A stretch of DNA of 64,000 nt from Bryobacterales bacterium (lineage in GTDB: Bacteria; Acidobacteriota; Terriglobia; Bryobacterales; Bryobacteraceae). The DNA is taken from NCBI GenBank assembly GCA_003166865.1, contig PMUP01000050.1, forward strand, positions 28,283-92,282, read 5' to 3'. Below, in pieces: positions 17,159 to 25,162 of the stretch (positions are counted from its first letter, which is position 1; every line of letters begins with the position of its first letter). The notes beneath the pieces were generated by a model. That model ran no database searches, was not told where the DNA came from, and worked only from the letters and a program-made list of their open reading frames with translations. The position numbers and the translations under genes were made by a program.

Positions 17159-18538
17159 TTACACCAAACCCGGCAGCCGGCCGGTGCTGTCGCCGATGGT
17201 CTCTTCGTGAACGCCGTACATGTCGAGAATGCTCGCCAGCAGATTCCCGGTTGGAACGGTCTTGGACGGGTACGCCAAGTGGCGATTCCCCTTCAGCTGT
17301 CCCGACGCCCCGCCAATCAGCAGATGCGGCACATCGTAATGCAGGTGCTGGTTCGAGTCGCCCATGTTGGTGCCGTACAGGATTAGCGAATGATCCAGCA
17401 GCGTGCCGTCGCCATCCGGCGTATTCTTCATCTTCTCGATGAAATACGCCAGGCACTTGATGTGATATTGATTGAGCTTCGCATACCGCGCGATGGTCTC
17501 CGGATTCTCGGCATGATGCGAGATCCCGTGGAAGCCGTCGAATACTCCGCTTTCCGGATACGAGCGCGACGTCAGATCGCGCGCAAACAAAACCGTCGAC
17601 ACCCGCGTGATATCGGCCTGGAACGCCAGCCGTTGCAGATCGAAATGCAGCTTCACGTGCTCGTCGAACGATTCGGGAACGCCCGCCGGGATCACCACGC
17701 CATCGGTGGATATCGCGCCCGTGGCCTTTTTCGCGATGGCCAGCCGCCGCTCCAACTCGCGGATGTCGGTCTCGTACTCGTCTAACTTTGAGCGGTCGCT
17801 CGGGTCCAGGTCCCGCTTGAAGCTCGCGAGCTTGGCCGTGATCGAATCCAGAATGCTGCGATCCTGCTCCCGCCGCGCCGAGCGATCGGCCGTGTTGCCG
17901 CCCGCGCCGAACAAGCGCTCGAACGCCACTTGCGGATCCAGTTCCATCGGCAGCGGCTGGGTCGGAGTGGACCAGGAAATTGTGTTCGAATAGCTGCAGC
18001 TATAGCCTTCGCCGCAGTTGCTCGAATTCGCGCCCGGATCTTCCAGCGCCAGTTGCAGCGACGGCAGCAGCGATCCCTGCCCGACGTGTTGCGCGATGAT
18101 CTGATCGATGGTGGTCCCGTCGTAGATATCCGCGCCGGTGGTCTTCTTGGGCTTGTTCGCGCACAGGAACGCCGCCGCCACCCAGTGATCCGCGCCGGTT
18201 TGTCCCGGAGGAGGCTCGGCCGATTTCGACCACAGCCCGCTGGTGATAACCACGTGCTCGCGCAACGGCTCCAGCGGCTCGAAGATCATCGGGTATTTGA
18301 AATCTTTCGCGCCCAGTTCCCTCTTTGGCTCGCCCGGGCCGCCTGCTTCAGGCACCCACCATCCGGGCGCCGCGCCATGCGGAACGAAGATGCCGGTAAA
18401 ACGAGTCTTGGGGTTCGCAGCGGTCTTGCTGATTAACGTCTGCGCCGGAATCATCGAATCCAGCAGCGGCAACGCAAGCGCAATACCGGCGCCGCGAAGG
18501 ATCGTGCGCCTGGACATGTGCTTCTTAGTAATGAACAT
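17159..18538 (-). CDS. DUF1552 protein with Tat-type signal
   Basis: A 459-residue protein. The N-terminus SRRTILRGAGIALALPLLDS is a twin-arginine signal, so it is exported folded. The rest matches DUF1552: FVPHGAAPGWWVP, ADHWVAAAFL, SCSYSNTISW, the long helical region ELERRLAIAKK, and the end GTNMGDSNQHLHYDVPHLLIGG. Such proteins are almost always encoded beside a DUF1592 cytochrome-like partner, as here (27 bp upstream). DUF1552 is distantly sulfatase/DUF1501-like in fold, but no activity is established to my knowledge. Second gene of a three-gene operon. Confidence 0.93.
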   Translation of the reverse strand: MFITKKHMSRRTILRGAGIALALPLLDSMIPAQTLISKTAANPKTRFTGIFVPHGAAPGWWVPEAGGPGEPKRELGAKDFKYPMIFEPLEPLREHVVITSGLWSKSAEPPPGQTGADHWVAAAFLCANKPKKTTGADIYDGTTIDQIIAQHVGQGSLLPSLQLALEDPGANSSNCGEGYSCSYSNTISWSTPTQPLPMELDPQVAFERLFGAGGNTADRSARREQDRSILDSITAKLASFKRDLDPSDRSKLDEYETDIRELERRLAIAKKATGAISTDGVVIPAGVPESFDEHVKLHFDLQRLAFQADITRVSTVLFARDLTSRSYPESGVFDGFHGISHHAENPETIARYAKLNQYHIKCLAYFIEKMKNTPDGDGTLLDHSLILYGTNMGDSNQHLHYDVPHLLIGGASGQLKGNRHLAYPSKTVPTGNLLASILDMYGVHEETIGDSTGRLPGLV

Positions 18539-18565
18539 GATTACGCCACTCTCTTTATTATCCCT

Positions 18566-21007
18566 CTAGCGCTCCGCCCGCAGTGAATTCGGCCCGTTGG
18601 AAGCGTTCTCCTGCTTCTGATTCACCTGGAACGGCTCGCTCTTCACGATGCCTAAGATCAACGATGAAAACCGATAATTCTTCGCTTCGCCATCATGGTC
18701 GATGGAGCGGATCAGCGGCATGTCGTAATACTCGGTCCCGCGGCCCAGCGCGTAGATGAACAGCTTCTCCGTCACCACCCGAACGAATTGAGGTGAGTAC
18801 CGCAGCATCGCCTCCCTCACGCCCTTCACGCCATCCAGCTTCGTTCCGTCCACCAGCACGCCCGATGGATCGATAGGACTGCCGTTGTCGGTCGTCCGCC
18901 ACGTACCAACCGCGTCGAAATTCTCCATCGCTAATCCGATCGGGTCCATGATCTTGTGGCAGGTCGAGCAAGGCGCGTTTTTGCGATGCATTTCTATCTG
19001 TTGCCGCATGGTGGGCTTCGCGCCGCCGTGGACCGCGGCGCCTTGATCCTTCAACGTGGGAATGTTGGGCGGCGGATCGGGCGGGCTCACGCCCAGGAAA
19101 ATCAGCATGATCGCTTTGCCGCGGACAGTCGGCGTAGTGCGCTGCGGATACGATGAAAGCGTTTGTATGCTGGCTTGGCCGAGCAACCCGCGGCGCACAT
19201 CAAACTCCGGGGTCAAATCCACGCGCCGGAAATCGCTGCCGTACACTCCCGGAATGCCGTAGTGCTTGGCTAACCGCTCGTTCAAGAAGGTGTACTTCGC
19301 GTCCAGCAGATCGATCACGCTGCGATTCTCATGCACGATGCTCGAGATAAATAGCTCGGTCTCCTTGCGCATCGCCAGGCGCAGATTGTCGTCGAAATCG
19401 GGGAAGAGCGAAACCGTCGGCGCCCAGGTCTGCAACGCCCGCAGGTTCAGCCACTGCCCGGCGAAATTGGTGACCAACCGGTCGGCGCGCGAATCCGCCA
19501 GCATGCGCCGCACCTGCTGCTCTAGAACCGCCGGCTCATGCAGCTTGTTCTTGCTCGCAATGTCGATGAGCTCGTCATCGGGAATGCTGCTCCACAAGAA
19601 GAACGACAGCCGAGACGCCAGTTCCAGATCGCTGATGTGGTAGCTTTGGCCAGCCGCGATATTTGCCGGTTCGGCTTCCTTGCGAAACACAAACTCAGGG
19701 TCTGCCAGGACGCGCTGCAGCGCCCGCTCGATGCCCGTATCGAAGGTCCCCTCGTTCCGGCCCTGCTGATAAAAGCCCATCAGCGTCTCGTTATCCTGCG
19801 CGGTCACCGGCCGCCGGAACGCATGCCGCGCCAGCGTGTCCACAATCTGCTTTGCGCATGTCGTCTCTTGCGACGCGTCCCCATTTGGATGGCACACGAA
19901 AATCTTCTGGTGGCTGGCCGACTCATTCGCACCAGTGGGCTTGAACGGACCCAGAATCTCCATCTTGCCAACGTGCGGATAGAACTTGAACCCCGGCAGG
20001 CCGCCGGTCTCGATAGTGCTCCTCAAGAAATGCTGATCCAAATCCTGGCTGGGAGCCAACTGCGTCGCCAGGAACGTTACGCCCACCGTGTGCAGCCCCG
20101 CCTTCACATGGAAATGAACGTCGGCGGTGCCGCCATGCACCGGTTTACCGCGCGCCACGTCTTTATCCCAGTCGTACTGATGCACCCAGGCGCCATCCAA
20201 CAGGAGTTCGAGCTTCTCGCCCGTGATCTCGCCGAACGCGGTGTTGTTGTCCATCAGTCCTTTGTTGATGGGGAAAATTTTGAACACGTAGTCGCCATCC
20301 GCCGGAAACTCGTGCTGCACCACCAGTCCGCCTCGGGTGCCGAACGGGAGGCCTTCGATGTGATAATCCTGCGTGGTATCGGACGCCACGCGATAAGTTG
20401 CGAGCGCAGGCTCACTAACATCTCCCATCGCGATGCGGCTGATTTTGGCCGCCGCCGAGGTGTATCCTTCCAGCAGCGCAGGCGACAGCGCCAATGCACC
20501 GGCGATGTTGTCGAATCCCCTGGTCGAGTCGTCCGACGGCAAGTATTTCGCCGGATCGATCTCCAGGGCCAGCAAATCGTGAATCACATTCGCGTACTCG
20601 GTGCGATTCATCCGATGCAGGCCCGGCGGCGGGAAGTGCGACGGCGCGGTGTGATCCAGTTCCTTCTCTAGCCACGCCACCATCGATTCGTAGGTCGCCC
20701 ACTCCGGCCGCGGCATCCCCGAGGGCGGCATCATGCCGGATCGCAGCTTGCGCACCACCAGCTCCCACTTTTCGGCATGATCGGCGACGTGCGCGGTGTC
20801 GAGCTTATCGAGCTCCAGGCCCCCTGTTTTCAGCTTTTCATTGTGACAAGTGACGCAGTATTGGTTGAGAATCGCCCGTTCCGCCGGTGCGTCGGTTACT
20901 TCGGTGGGTACCCGCGCGGGCGTCGACGGCGCTTGTGGACTGGCCGTCTGAGCAGCCAGCACGACAGTCACGGTCGCGATGCAAACGACAGCCGGTCTTA
21001 TCTTCAT
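18566..21007 (-). CDS. DUF1592-family multidomain secreted cytochrome-like protein
   Basis: An 813-residue exported protein with a signal peptide (about 1-24). A haem-type motif CVTCH (51-55) lies in the N-terminal PSC1-like domain, followed by the usual order DUF1587, DUF1595, DUF1592, DUF1588 and DUF1585. A second CxxCH (CSTCHKIMDPIGLAMENFD) lies in DUF1588. A carbohydrate-binding-like beta region sits around residues 210-330. These giant proteins are typical of Planctomycetes, Verrucomicrobia and Acidobacteria and are thought to act in extracellular polymer oxidation. It heads the operon with the DUF1552 and ankyrin genes. Role by family context; no substrate known. Confidence 0.93.
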   Translation of the reverse strand: MKIRPAVVCIATVTVVLAAQTASPQAPSTPARVPTEVTDAPAERAILNQYCVTCHNEKLKTGGLELDKLDTAHVADHAEKWELVVRKLRSGMMPPSGMPRPEWATYESMVAWLEKELDHTAPSHFPPPGLHRMNRTEYANVIHDLLALEIDPAKYLPSDDSTRGFDNIAGALALSPALLEGYTSAAAKISRIAMGDVSEPALATYRVASDTTQDYHIEGLPFGTRGGLVVQHEFPADGDYVFKIFPINKGLMDNNTAFGEITGEKLELLLDGAWVHQYDWDKDVARGKPVHGGTADVHFHVKAGLHTVGVTFLATQLAPSQDLDQHFLRSTIETGGLPGFKFYPHVGKMEILGPFKPTGANESASHQKIFVCHPNGDASQETTCAKQIVDTLARHAFRRPVTAQDNETLMGFYQQGRNEGTFDTGIERALQRVLADPEFVFRKEAEPANIAAGQSYHISDLELASRLSFFLWSSIPDDELIDIASKNKLHEPAVLEQQVRRMLADSRADRLVTNFAGQWLNLRALQTWAPTVSLFPDFDDNLRLAMRKETELFISSIVHENRSVIDLLDAKYTFLNERLAKHYGIPGVYGSDFRRVDLTPEFDVRRGLLGQASIQTLSSYPQRTTPTVRGKAIMLIFLGVSPPDPPPNIPTLKDQGAAVHGGAKPTMRQQIEMHRKNAPCSTCHKIMDPIGLAMENFDAVGTWRTTDNGSPIDPSGVLVDGTKLDGVKGVREAMLRYSPQFVRVVTEKLFIYALGRGTEYYDMPLIRSIDHDGEAKNYRFSSLILGIVKSEPFQVNQKQENASNGPNSLRAER

Positions 21008-21225
21008 GGATCTCTCGGCGCCACCCAGGCCGCGGCGGGACCCTTTTCTCGAGGATACCGCCTATCCTACTGATATTGCAATTGTTAAGGACGAACCCTA
21101 GTTCAACCGATTCCCAGGGCCAATAGGAGAGACGAACTCATTCATTCTATTGTTACTACCGGATTCTACCCATACGCAGCGCAATCGGTCGTAAAGCCGC
21201 CTGGGCGCCGCGCCGATTCCCTTCT
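21008..21225. other. Divergent intergenic region
   Basis: 218 bp between the DUF1592 operon start and a divergent small membrane-protein gene. It must hold promoters for both, but no strong consensus or palindrome stands out. Confidence 0.4.
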
Positions 21226-21747
21226 ATGGACGGCTCCGCGCTGTTTCAAACGGTGCTGAACCCCGGCGAACGCCTGCTTTGGACCACTCGGCCACGCCGA
21301 TCTTCAATGTGGCTTCCCGGGTATGGTTGTGCCCTAATGCTGACTCAATGTTCCTATCTGTTCCGAATGCTGGCTCTGCGAAAGGCTCCGCTGGCAGTCC
21401 TAGCGCGGCTGGAAGTGACCGGTGTGGCCGCAGTGGTCGCCGCCTTGAGCATTTCCGTTGGAATTTGGATGTGGCGCACATGGAACACCGCATACGGTCT
21501 CACCGACCGGCGATTGCTAATGGCTGTTGGACCAAAGCGCGAGAAGATGCGAACGCTCGCCCTGGGGGAGCTGGATCCAGTGAGAATCGTGCTCCGGACA
21601 AGAGCCGGCAAATTATTGTTGTTCGCGAAGGTGTTGCTCTTTTGCCTGAGCGGGACAACCTGTATTCCCAATAGACAACGCCCTCCGATATGGAAGTTCC
21701 TGGAAGCGGGAGAACGGACAAGAAGGGAAGCGCCATGTGGTATGTGA
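21226..21747 (+). CDS. PH-like membrane protein, C-terminus possibly frameshifted
   Basis: A 173-residue frame. LNPGERLLWTTRPRRSSMWLPGY, two membrane helices, then TAYGLTDRRLLMAVGP and MRTLALGELDPVRIVLR. This is the layout of bacterial PH-like membrane proteins (short N-terminal GE-LLW motif, two helices, YxLTxRR). The frame ends abruptly at 21747, while another frame over the next 65 bp reads MWYVSDPELVRQLIETARTA and stops at about 21812, which would be a natural C-terminus for this family. So a frameshift near 21735 is possible. Function unknown. Confidence 0.6.
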   Translation: MDGSALFQTVLNPGERLLWTTRPRRSSMWLPGYGCALMLTQCSYLFRMLALRKAPLAVLARLEVTGVAAVVAALSISVGIWMWRTWNTAYGLTDRRLLMAVGPKREKMRTLALGELDPVRIVLRTRAGKLLLFAKVLLFCLSGTTCIPNRQRPPIWKFLEAGERTRREAPCGM

Positions 21748-21818
21748 GCGACCCGGAGCTGGTACGCCAATTGATCGAAACCGCGCGGACTGCGGCTAGA
21801 TCGATGGCCGCGTAATCT

Positions 21819-23099
21819 CTAAGGCGACGTCCAATATTTCGGCAGATTTGGCTTGGTGGCGCGCACGATCTCCAGCACCGCCTGCCGGTCGGCGGGCGAA
21901 ATACCAGCGAAGGTCTGGCTTTTGTCCTTACCCGTCAAAACATCGTATACCCGCTGATAGACCCGCTCCCGCACGATATCCGGCATCCCATCGAACGCCG
22001 AGCTGTAGATCATGTACGACAGCGGATACCGGAACAGCCGCTTTTGCAGATCAAAGTCCCTCAATGACCGGCCCTTGGCATCCCGAGGCCCGCGCGCGGC
22101 GAACGTCTTGATAAACGTCGAAACCCCCGCCACCGGCTGCTTCAGCGGCTCCTCATCCACGAAAAGCATGTAGCCGGTCATCTCTTCGATCTCGCTGTTG
22201 ATCCGGTCACGCGCGGCCGCCTCCAAATTGCCCTTGCCTTCGCGCAGCGCGATTCGCGCGTCCCAGCCGATCCGCGTCATCAGGTTCGTCATCCGCGTCT
22301 GATGCTCCAGCGTCATCAGCGCGACAATGTCGCTGGTCGGCGCGAGGTACCGCGAGGTATCGAAGAACCCCGCCAGGCTGGTCACGTTCTGCGTGCCTTC
22401 TTTCACTGCCCGGCCCGGAAACAGTGGATCGGCCAGCTCCGGATTGTTCCCCAAATGCACTTGCGATCCGTGCGTTCCGGTGACGTACCACCCGCCCCAG
22501 CGTTCATCGAAACTGGTGCGGCCGTCCGTAATAAACGCGCTTCCGTGCGCCTCACGCGCCTCGAGGTCCGTCACCGGATGCACCGAGCTCACCAGGATTC
22601 CGGGGATTCCCATGGTGGGCGCGCCTTGGTGGCATCGGAGGCAATCGTCGCGGCGCGCAAACTCGGGCCGATCGGACTTTTCAGTATCCAGGCTGTAGAA
22701 CACCGCGCCCTGCCTCGGATCAATCGCAGAAAGCTCCAGCACTTCGCCGTTCTGCACGAAGCCCACGGCCGTATCGTCGTTGAAATAAATCGCGCGCGGA
22801 GTACGCGGCGAGATTCGCTCGTTCTGAATGCTGGTCCGCGAAAAGACCAGCACTTGCGAATCGATGTTGATATCAAGTTGCTTCAGAATGGCCGGAAGAT
22901 AGCCCCAACCGTTGGGCGCGTAGTCGAGTTTGGCTTTACGGTTTTCAAGTTGCTTTTCGAGGTGCGCGATCGAGTCTGAGGCCGGCGTCGCGTATTGAAT
23001 GGCCGGATCATCGAGAGGAACGTAGAAAGTATCTTCCAATCGCTCGGCCAGAAGCACGGCGCTCAGCAGACTGAGGCCACAAACCAGCGCTACACGCAT
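21819..23099 (-). CDS. Secreted mono-haem cytochrome-like protein
   Basis: A 426-residue exported protein with a signal peptide (about 1-18). One haem motif lies in RRDDCLRCHQG (about residues 153-163), followed by GIPGILVSSVHPV, TSFDERWGGWYVTGTHG and a helical C-terminal half (MTLEHQTRMTNLMTRIGWD). No axial Met region is obvious by eye. The family is found in Acidobacteria and other soil bacteria and is uncharacterised as far as I know. It probably transfers electrons in the periplasm, perhaps to or from the PQQ enzyme encoded 2 kb downstream, but that link is only inferred. Single gene; ferritin-like gene lies upstream on the same strand. Confidence 0.8.
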   Translation of the reverse strand: MRVALVCGLSLLSAVLLAERLEDTFYVPLDDPAIQYATPASDSIAHLEKQLENRKAKLDYAPNGWGYLPAILKQLDINIDSQVLVFSRTSIQNERISPRTPRAIYFNDDTAVGFVQNGEVLELSAIDPRQGAVFYSLDTEKSDRPEFARRDDCLRCHQGAPTMGIPGILVSSVHPVTDLEAREAHGSAFITDGRTSFDERWGGWYVTGTHGSQVHLGNNPELADPLFPGRAVKEGTQNVTSLAGFFDTSRYLAPTSDIVALMTLEHQTRMTNLMTRIGWDARIALREGKGNLEAAARDRINSEIEEMTGYMLFVDEEPLKQPVAGVSTFIKTFAARGPRDAKGRSLRDFDLQKRLFRYPLSYMIYSSAFDGMPDIVRERVYQRVYDVLTGKDKSQTFAGISPADRQAVLEIVRATKPNLPKYWTSP

Positions 23100-23120
23100 C
23101 CGCTACTATTTTAGCGTTGC

Positions 23121-23690
23121 TTAGGACTTCGGCAGCATCGGTTTGCCTTCGTGCGCAACCAGAAGATCGTGCATGTCGTTGGCGTGCTCCTCTTCGTTGA
23201 CGAGGATGCCTTCCATCATCACTCGCGTGGTGGGGTCCTTGTCGGCGAAGAATCGAATCAACTCGCGGTAATGCTCGCACGCGATCCGCTCGGCCACCAG
23301 GTTTTCCTTGATCATCTCCACCAGGTTCGCGCCCACCGTGTACTCCGAAGCCGATCGCGACAACAGGCCCTCGGGACTGAAGTTCGGCGTTCCACCCAGT
23401 TGGTTGATCCGCTCCGCCGCGAGCAGCATGTGCCCTTGCTCTTCCTTGGCGTGCTGTTCGAATTCTTCCTTCACACCATCGCTCGAAATGCCCGTGGCTG
23501 CGATCGCGTTCATCGTATAGCGCAGCACGCATACAATTTCAGTAGCCAGGACCGACTGCAGGATGTCGATGGTCTGCTGGACGTTGCCTTGGTAGGCGGG
23601 CGTCACCGCGCCCTTATCGAGGTTGGCGCGGGCGCGCTTGCGCAGCTCTTTCACATCGCTAAGGAAGGGCTGACTGGTTGTCGTTTTCAT
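23121..23690 (-). CDS. Ferritin-like diiron protein
   Basis: The start at 23690 is chosen for GGAGAATCTA before ATG; the upstream extension lacks signals. The 189-residue four-helix protein has the paired metal motifs of ferritin-like proteins: ATEIVCVLRY, EEFEQHAKEEQGH (E-x2-H type), LVAERIACEHYRELI and LVNEEEHANDMHDLL. This is the bacterioferritin/DNA-starvation type without a haem Met being evident. It probably stores iron or detoxifies peroxide in the cytoplasm. It is transcribed with the secreted cytochrome gene 21 bp downstream, though co-transcription is unproven. Confidence 0.88.
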   Translation of the reverse strand: MKTTTSQPFLSDVKELRKRARANLDKGAVTPAYQGNVQQTIDILQSVLATEIVCVLRYTMNAIAATGISSDGVKEEFEQHAKEEQGHMLLAAERINQLGGTPNFSPEGLLSRSASEYTVGANLVEMIKENLVAERIACEHYRELIRFFADKDPTTRVMMEGILVNEEEHANDMHDLLVAHEGKPMLPKS

Positions 23691-23805
23691 TAGATTCTCC
23701 GATCGAATACTAGAATAGCTTTTCGGCAGTGAGACGCGCCAACTCACCAGAATGATGCACGGAATCGAACTTTAGCATACAATCACCTAACGAAAGGAAC
23801 ACTCC

Positions 23806-24453
23806 ATGCGCCTTCCAACCGTGTGTGCCGGGATTCTCGGTATCCTGGGCATTGTGAACGCTCAAGCTCCCACCACTCGCGATCTGCACCTGCGCGGCGG
23901 CCGTTTCAAACCGCTGTCCTACGACACCATGACATCCGAGCAGAAGACACTGATCAACAGTATCCTCTCAGGCCCGCGCACTTCGCTCGATGGTCCCTTC
24001 AACGTCCTGCTGCGCAGCCCCGAGATGGGCGATCTCGCGCAGAAGTTTGGCGCTCAGATGCGCTACCACTCCTCGCTACCGCCGCGGCTGAATGAGTTCG
24101 TTATTCTGATTACCGCGCGTCATTGGACTGCCCAGTTTGAATGGCAGGCGCACCATAAAATCGCGCTCACTGCCGGCCTGAGCCCCGCCGTCATCGACGC
24201 ACTTGCCGCCGGAAAACGTCCCGCGCCCATGCAGCCCGACGAAGAAGCCGTCTACAATTTCTGTACCGAGGTGCTTTCGACCAAGCAGGCCAGCGACGCC
24301 GCCTTCCAGGCCGCACTGGAGAAATTCGGCGAGCGCGGCGTGGTCGACATGCTGGGCGTCATGGGCTACTACCAGTTCGTTTCGATGCTGTTGAATGTCG
24401 ATCGCTACCCGTTGCCCGAGGGAGTTCCACCCGAACTAAAACCGCTGCGGTGA
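23806..24453 (+). CDS. Secreted carboxymuconolactone decarboxylase (CMD)-like protein
   Basis: A 215-residue protein with a signal peptide (to about residue 19, NAQAP) and AAAGGAAC before ATG 23806. The CMD core is visible: LPPRLNEFVILITARHWTAQFEWQAHH, then GLSPAVIDALAAGKRP and VVDMLGVMGYYQFVSMLL. The redox CxxC of AhpD-type members is absent; EWxxHH replaces it, as in gamma-carboxymuconolactone decarboxylase-like proteins. Exported members are common in soil bacteria and their substrates are unknown. Upstream is the divergent ferritin-like gene; downstream a VapBC pair. Confidence 0.88.
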   Translation: MRLPTVCAGILGILGIVNAQAPTTRDLHLRGGRFKPLSYDTMTSEQKTLINSILSGPRTSLDGPFNVLLRSPEMGDLAQKFGAQMRYHSSLPPRLNEFVILITARHWTAQFEWQAHHKIALTAGLSPAVIDALAAGKRPAPMQPDEEAVYNFCTEVLSTKQASDAAFQAALEKFGERGVVDMLGVMGYYQFVSMLLNVDRYPLPEGVPPELKPLR

Positions 24454-24485
24454 CAGCTTTATGTCATCAGTGCCATAATGAAGTC

Positions 24486-24716
24486 ATGGCGATTCGAACA
24501 ACGGTAGACATCCCCGAGCCCTTGCATGCTGCCCTGCGCCATCGCGCTGCTCAATCTGGCACATCCATGCGGGCTTTGATCATCGGGGCCCTCGAGGAAA
24601 AATACAGCAAGAAGCGCAAAGGAGCCTACGTCACCGGTCCTTTTATTAAGGGCAAAGGCAAGCTGGGGCCGGCCTTCCCGAAAGACGAGAACCCGCATGA
24701 CCTCGTTTTTTCCTGA
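24486..24716 (+). CDS. VapB-like antitoxin
   Basis: A 76-residue protein starting at ATG 24486 (MAIRTTVDIPEPLHAALR). An in-frame upstream start at 24450 exists but overlaps the previous gene and adds a non-family N-terminus. The ribbon-helix-helix (TTVDIPEPLH, then SGTSMRALIIGALEEKYS) binds DNA. The C-terminal tail, basic and Gly/Lys-rich then ENPHDLVFS, would thread into the toxin. The stop overlaps the PIN gene by 20 bp, so the genes are coupled. It neutralises the neighbouring VapC and probably represses the operon. Confidence 0.85.
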   Translation: MAIRTTVDIPEPLHAALRHRAAQSGTSMRALIIGALEEKYSKKRKGAYVTGPFIKGKGKLGPAFPKDENPHDLVFS

Positions 24717-25143
24717 CGTAAACGTCTGGATTGCGCTGTCAGTTATCGGCCACTCCCACAATTCGGCGGCATGGGGATGGTTAGACCACACGCCGCGAGG
24801 AGCTTCACTCATCTTTTCGCGCTACACCCAGGTGGGGCTGCTCCGCTTGCTGACCAATCAGGCGGCGATGGGCGAGGAAACGCTGACAGTGGATCGTGCG
24901 TGGGCCGTCTACGAGGGGTGGCTCGACGATCCACGAGTGGAACTACATCCCGAGCCTCGCGACGTCGATACCGCGTTTCGGCAGGCGACGGCTCCGTTCG
25001 CCGACCAACGCGCGTCCAAATGGATCGGAGATTGCTATCTGCTCGCCTTCGCCAAGGAGATTGGCGCAACACTCGTAACCTTTGATAAAGCCCTACTGAG
25101 CTTGGCTCGGAAGCATCATTACGCTGCGATTATCCCGAGCTGA
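24697..25143 (+). CDS. VapC-like PIN-domain toxin
   Basis: A 148-residue PIN ribonuclease. The first acidic residue is in FPDVNVWIAL, Glu/Asp candidates follow in the helical middle (TLTVDRAWAVYE), and the last acidic cluster is in WIGDCYLLAFAKEIGATLVTFDK. These suit the metal site of VapC toxins, which cut tRNA or rRNA. Start and stop are normal and the length is usual, so it looks active. The antitoxin gene overlaps its start. Confidence 0.88.
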   Translation: MTSFFPDVNVWIALSVIGHSHNSAAWGWLDHTPRGASLIFSRYTQVGLLRLLTNQAAMGEETLTVDRAWAVYEGWLDDPRVELHPEPRDVDTAFRQATAPFADQRASKWIGDCYLLAFAKEIGATLVTFDKALLSLARKHHYAAIIPS

Positions 25144-25162
25144 ACCTGATATCGTTTCTTAG

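Noticed and set aside
24450-24485. Extended N-terminus for the VapB antitoxin with CHQCH
   Set aside because: Looks like a haem or zinc motif but overlaps the previous gene's end; ribbon-helix-helix proteins begin at MAIRTTVDIP.
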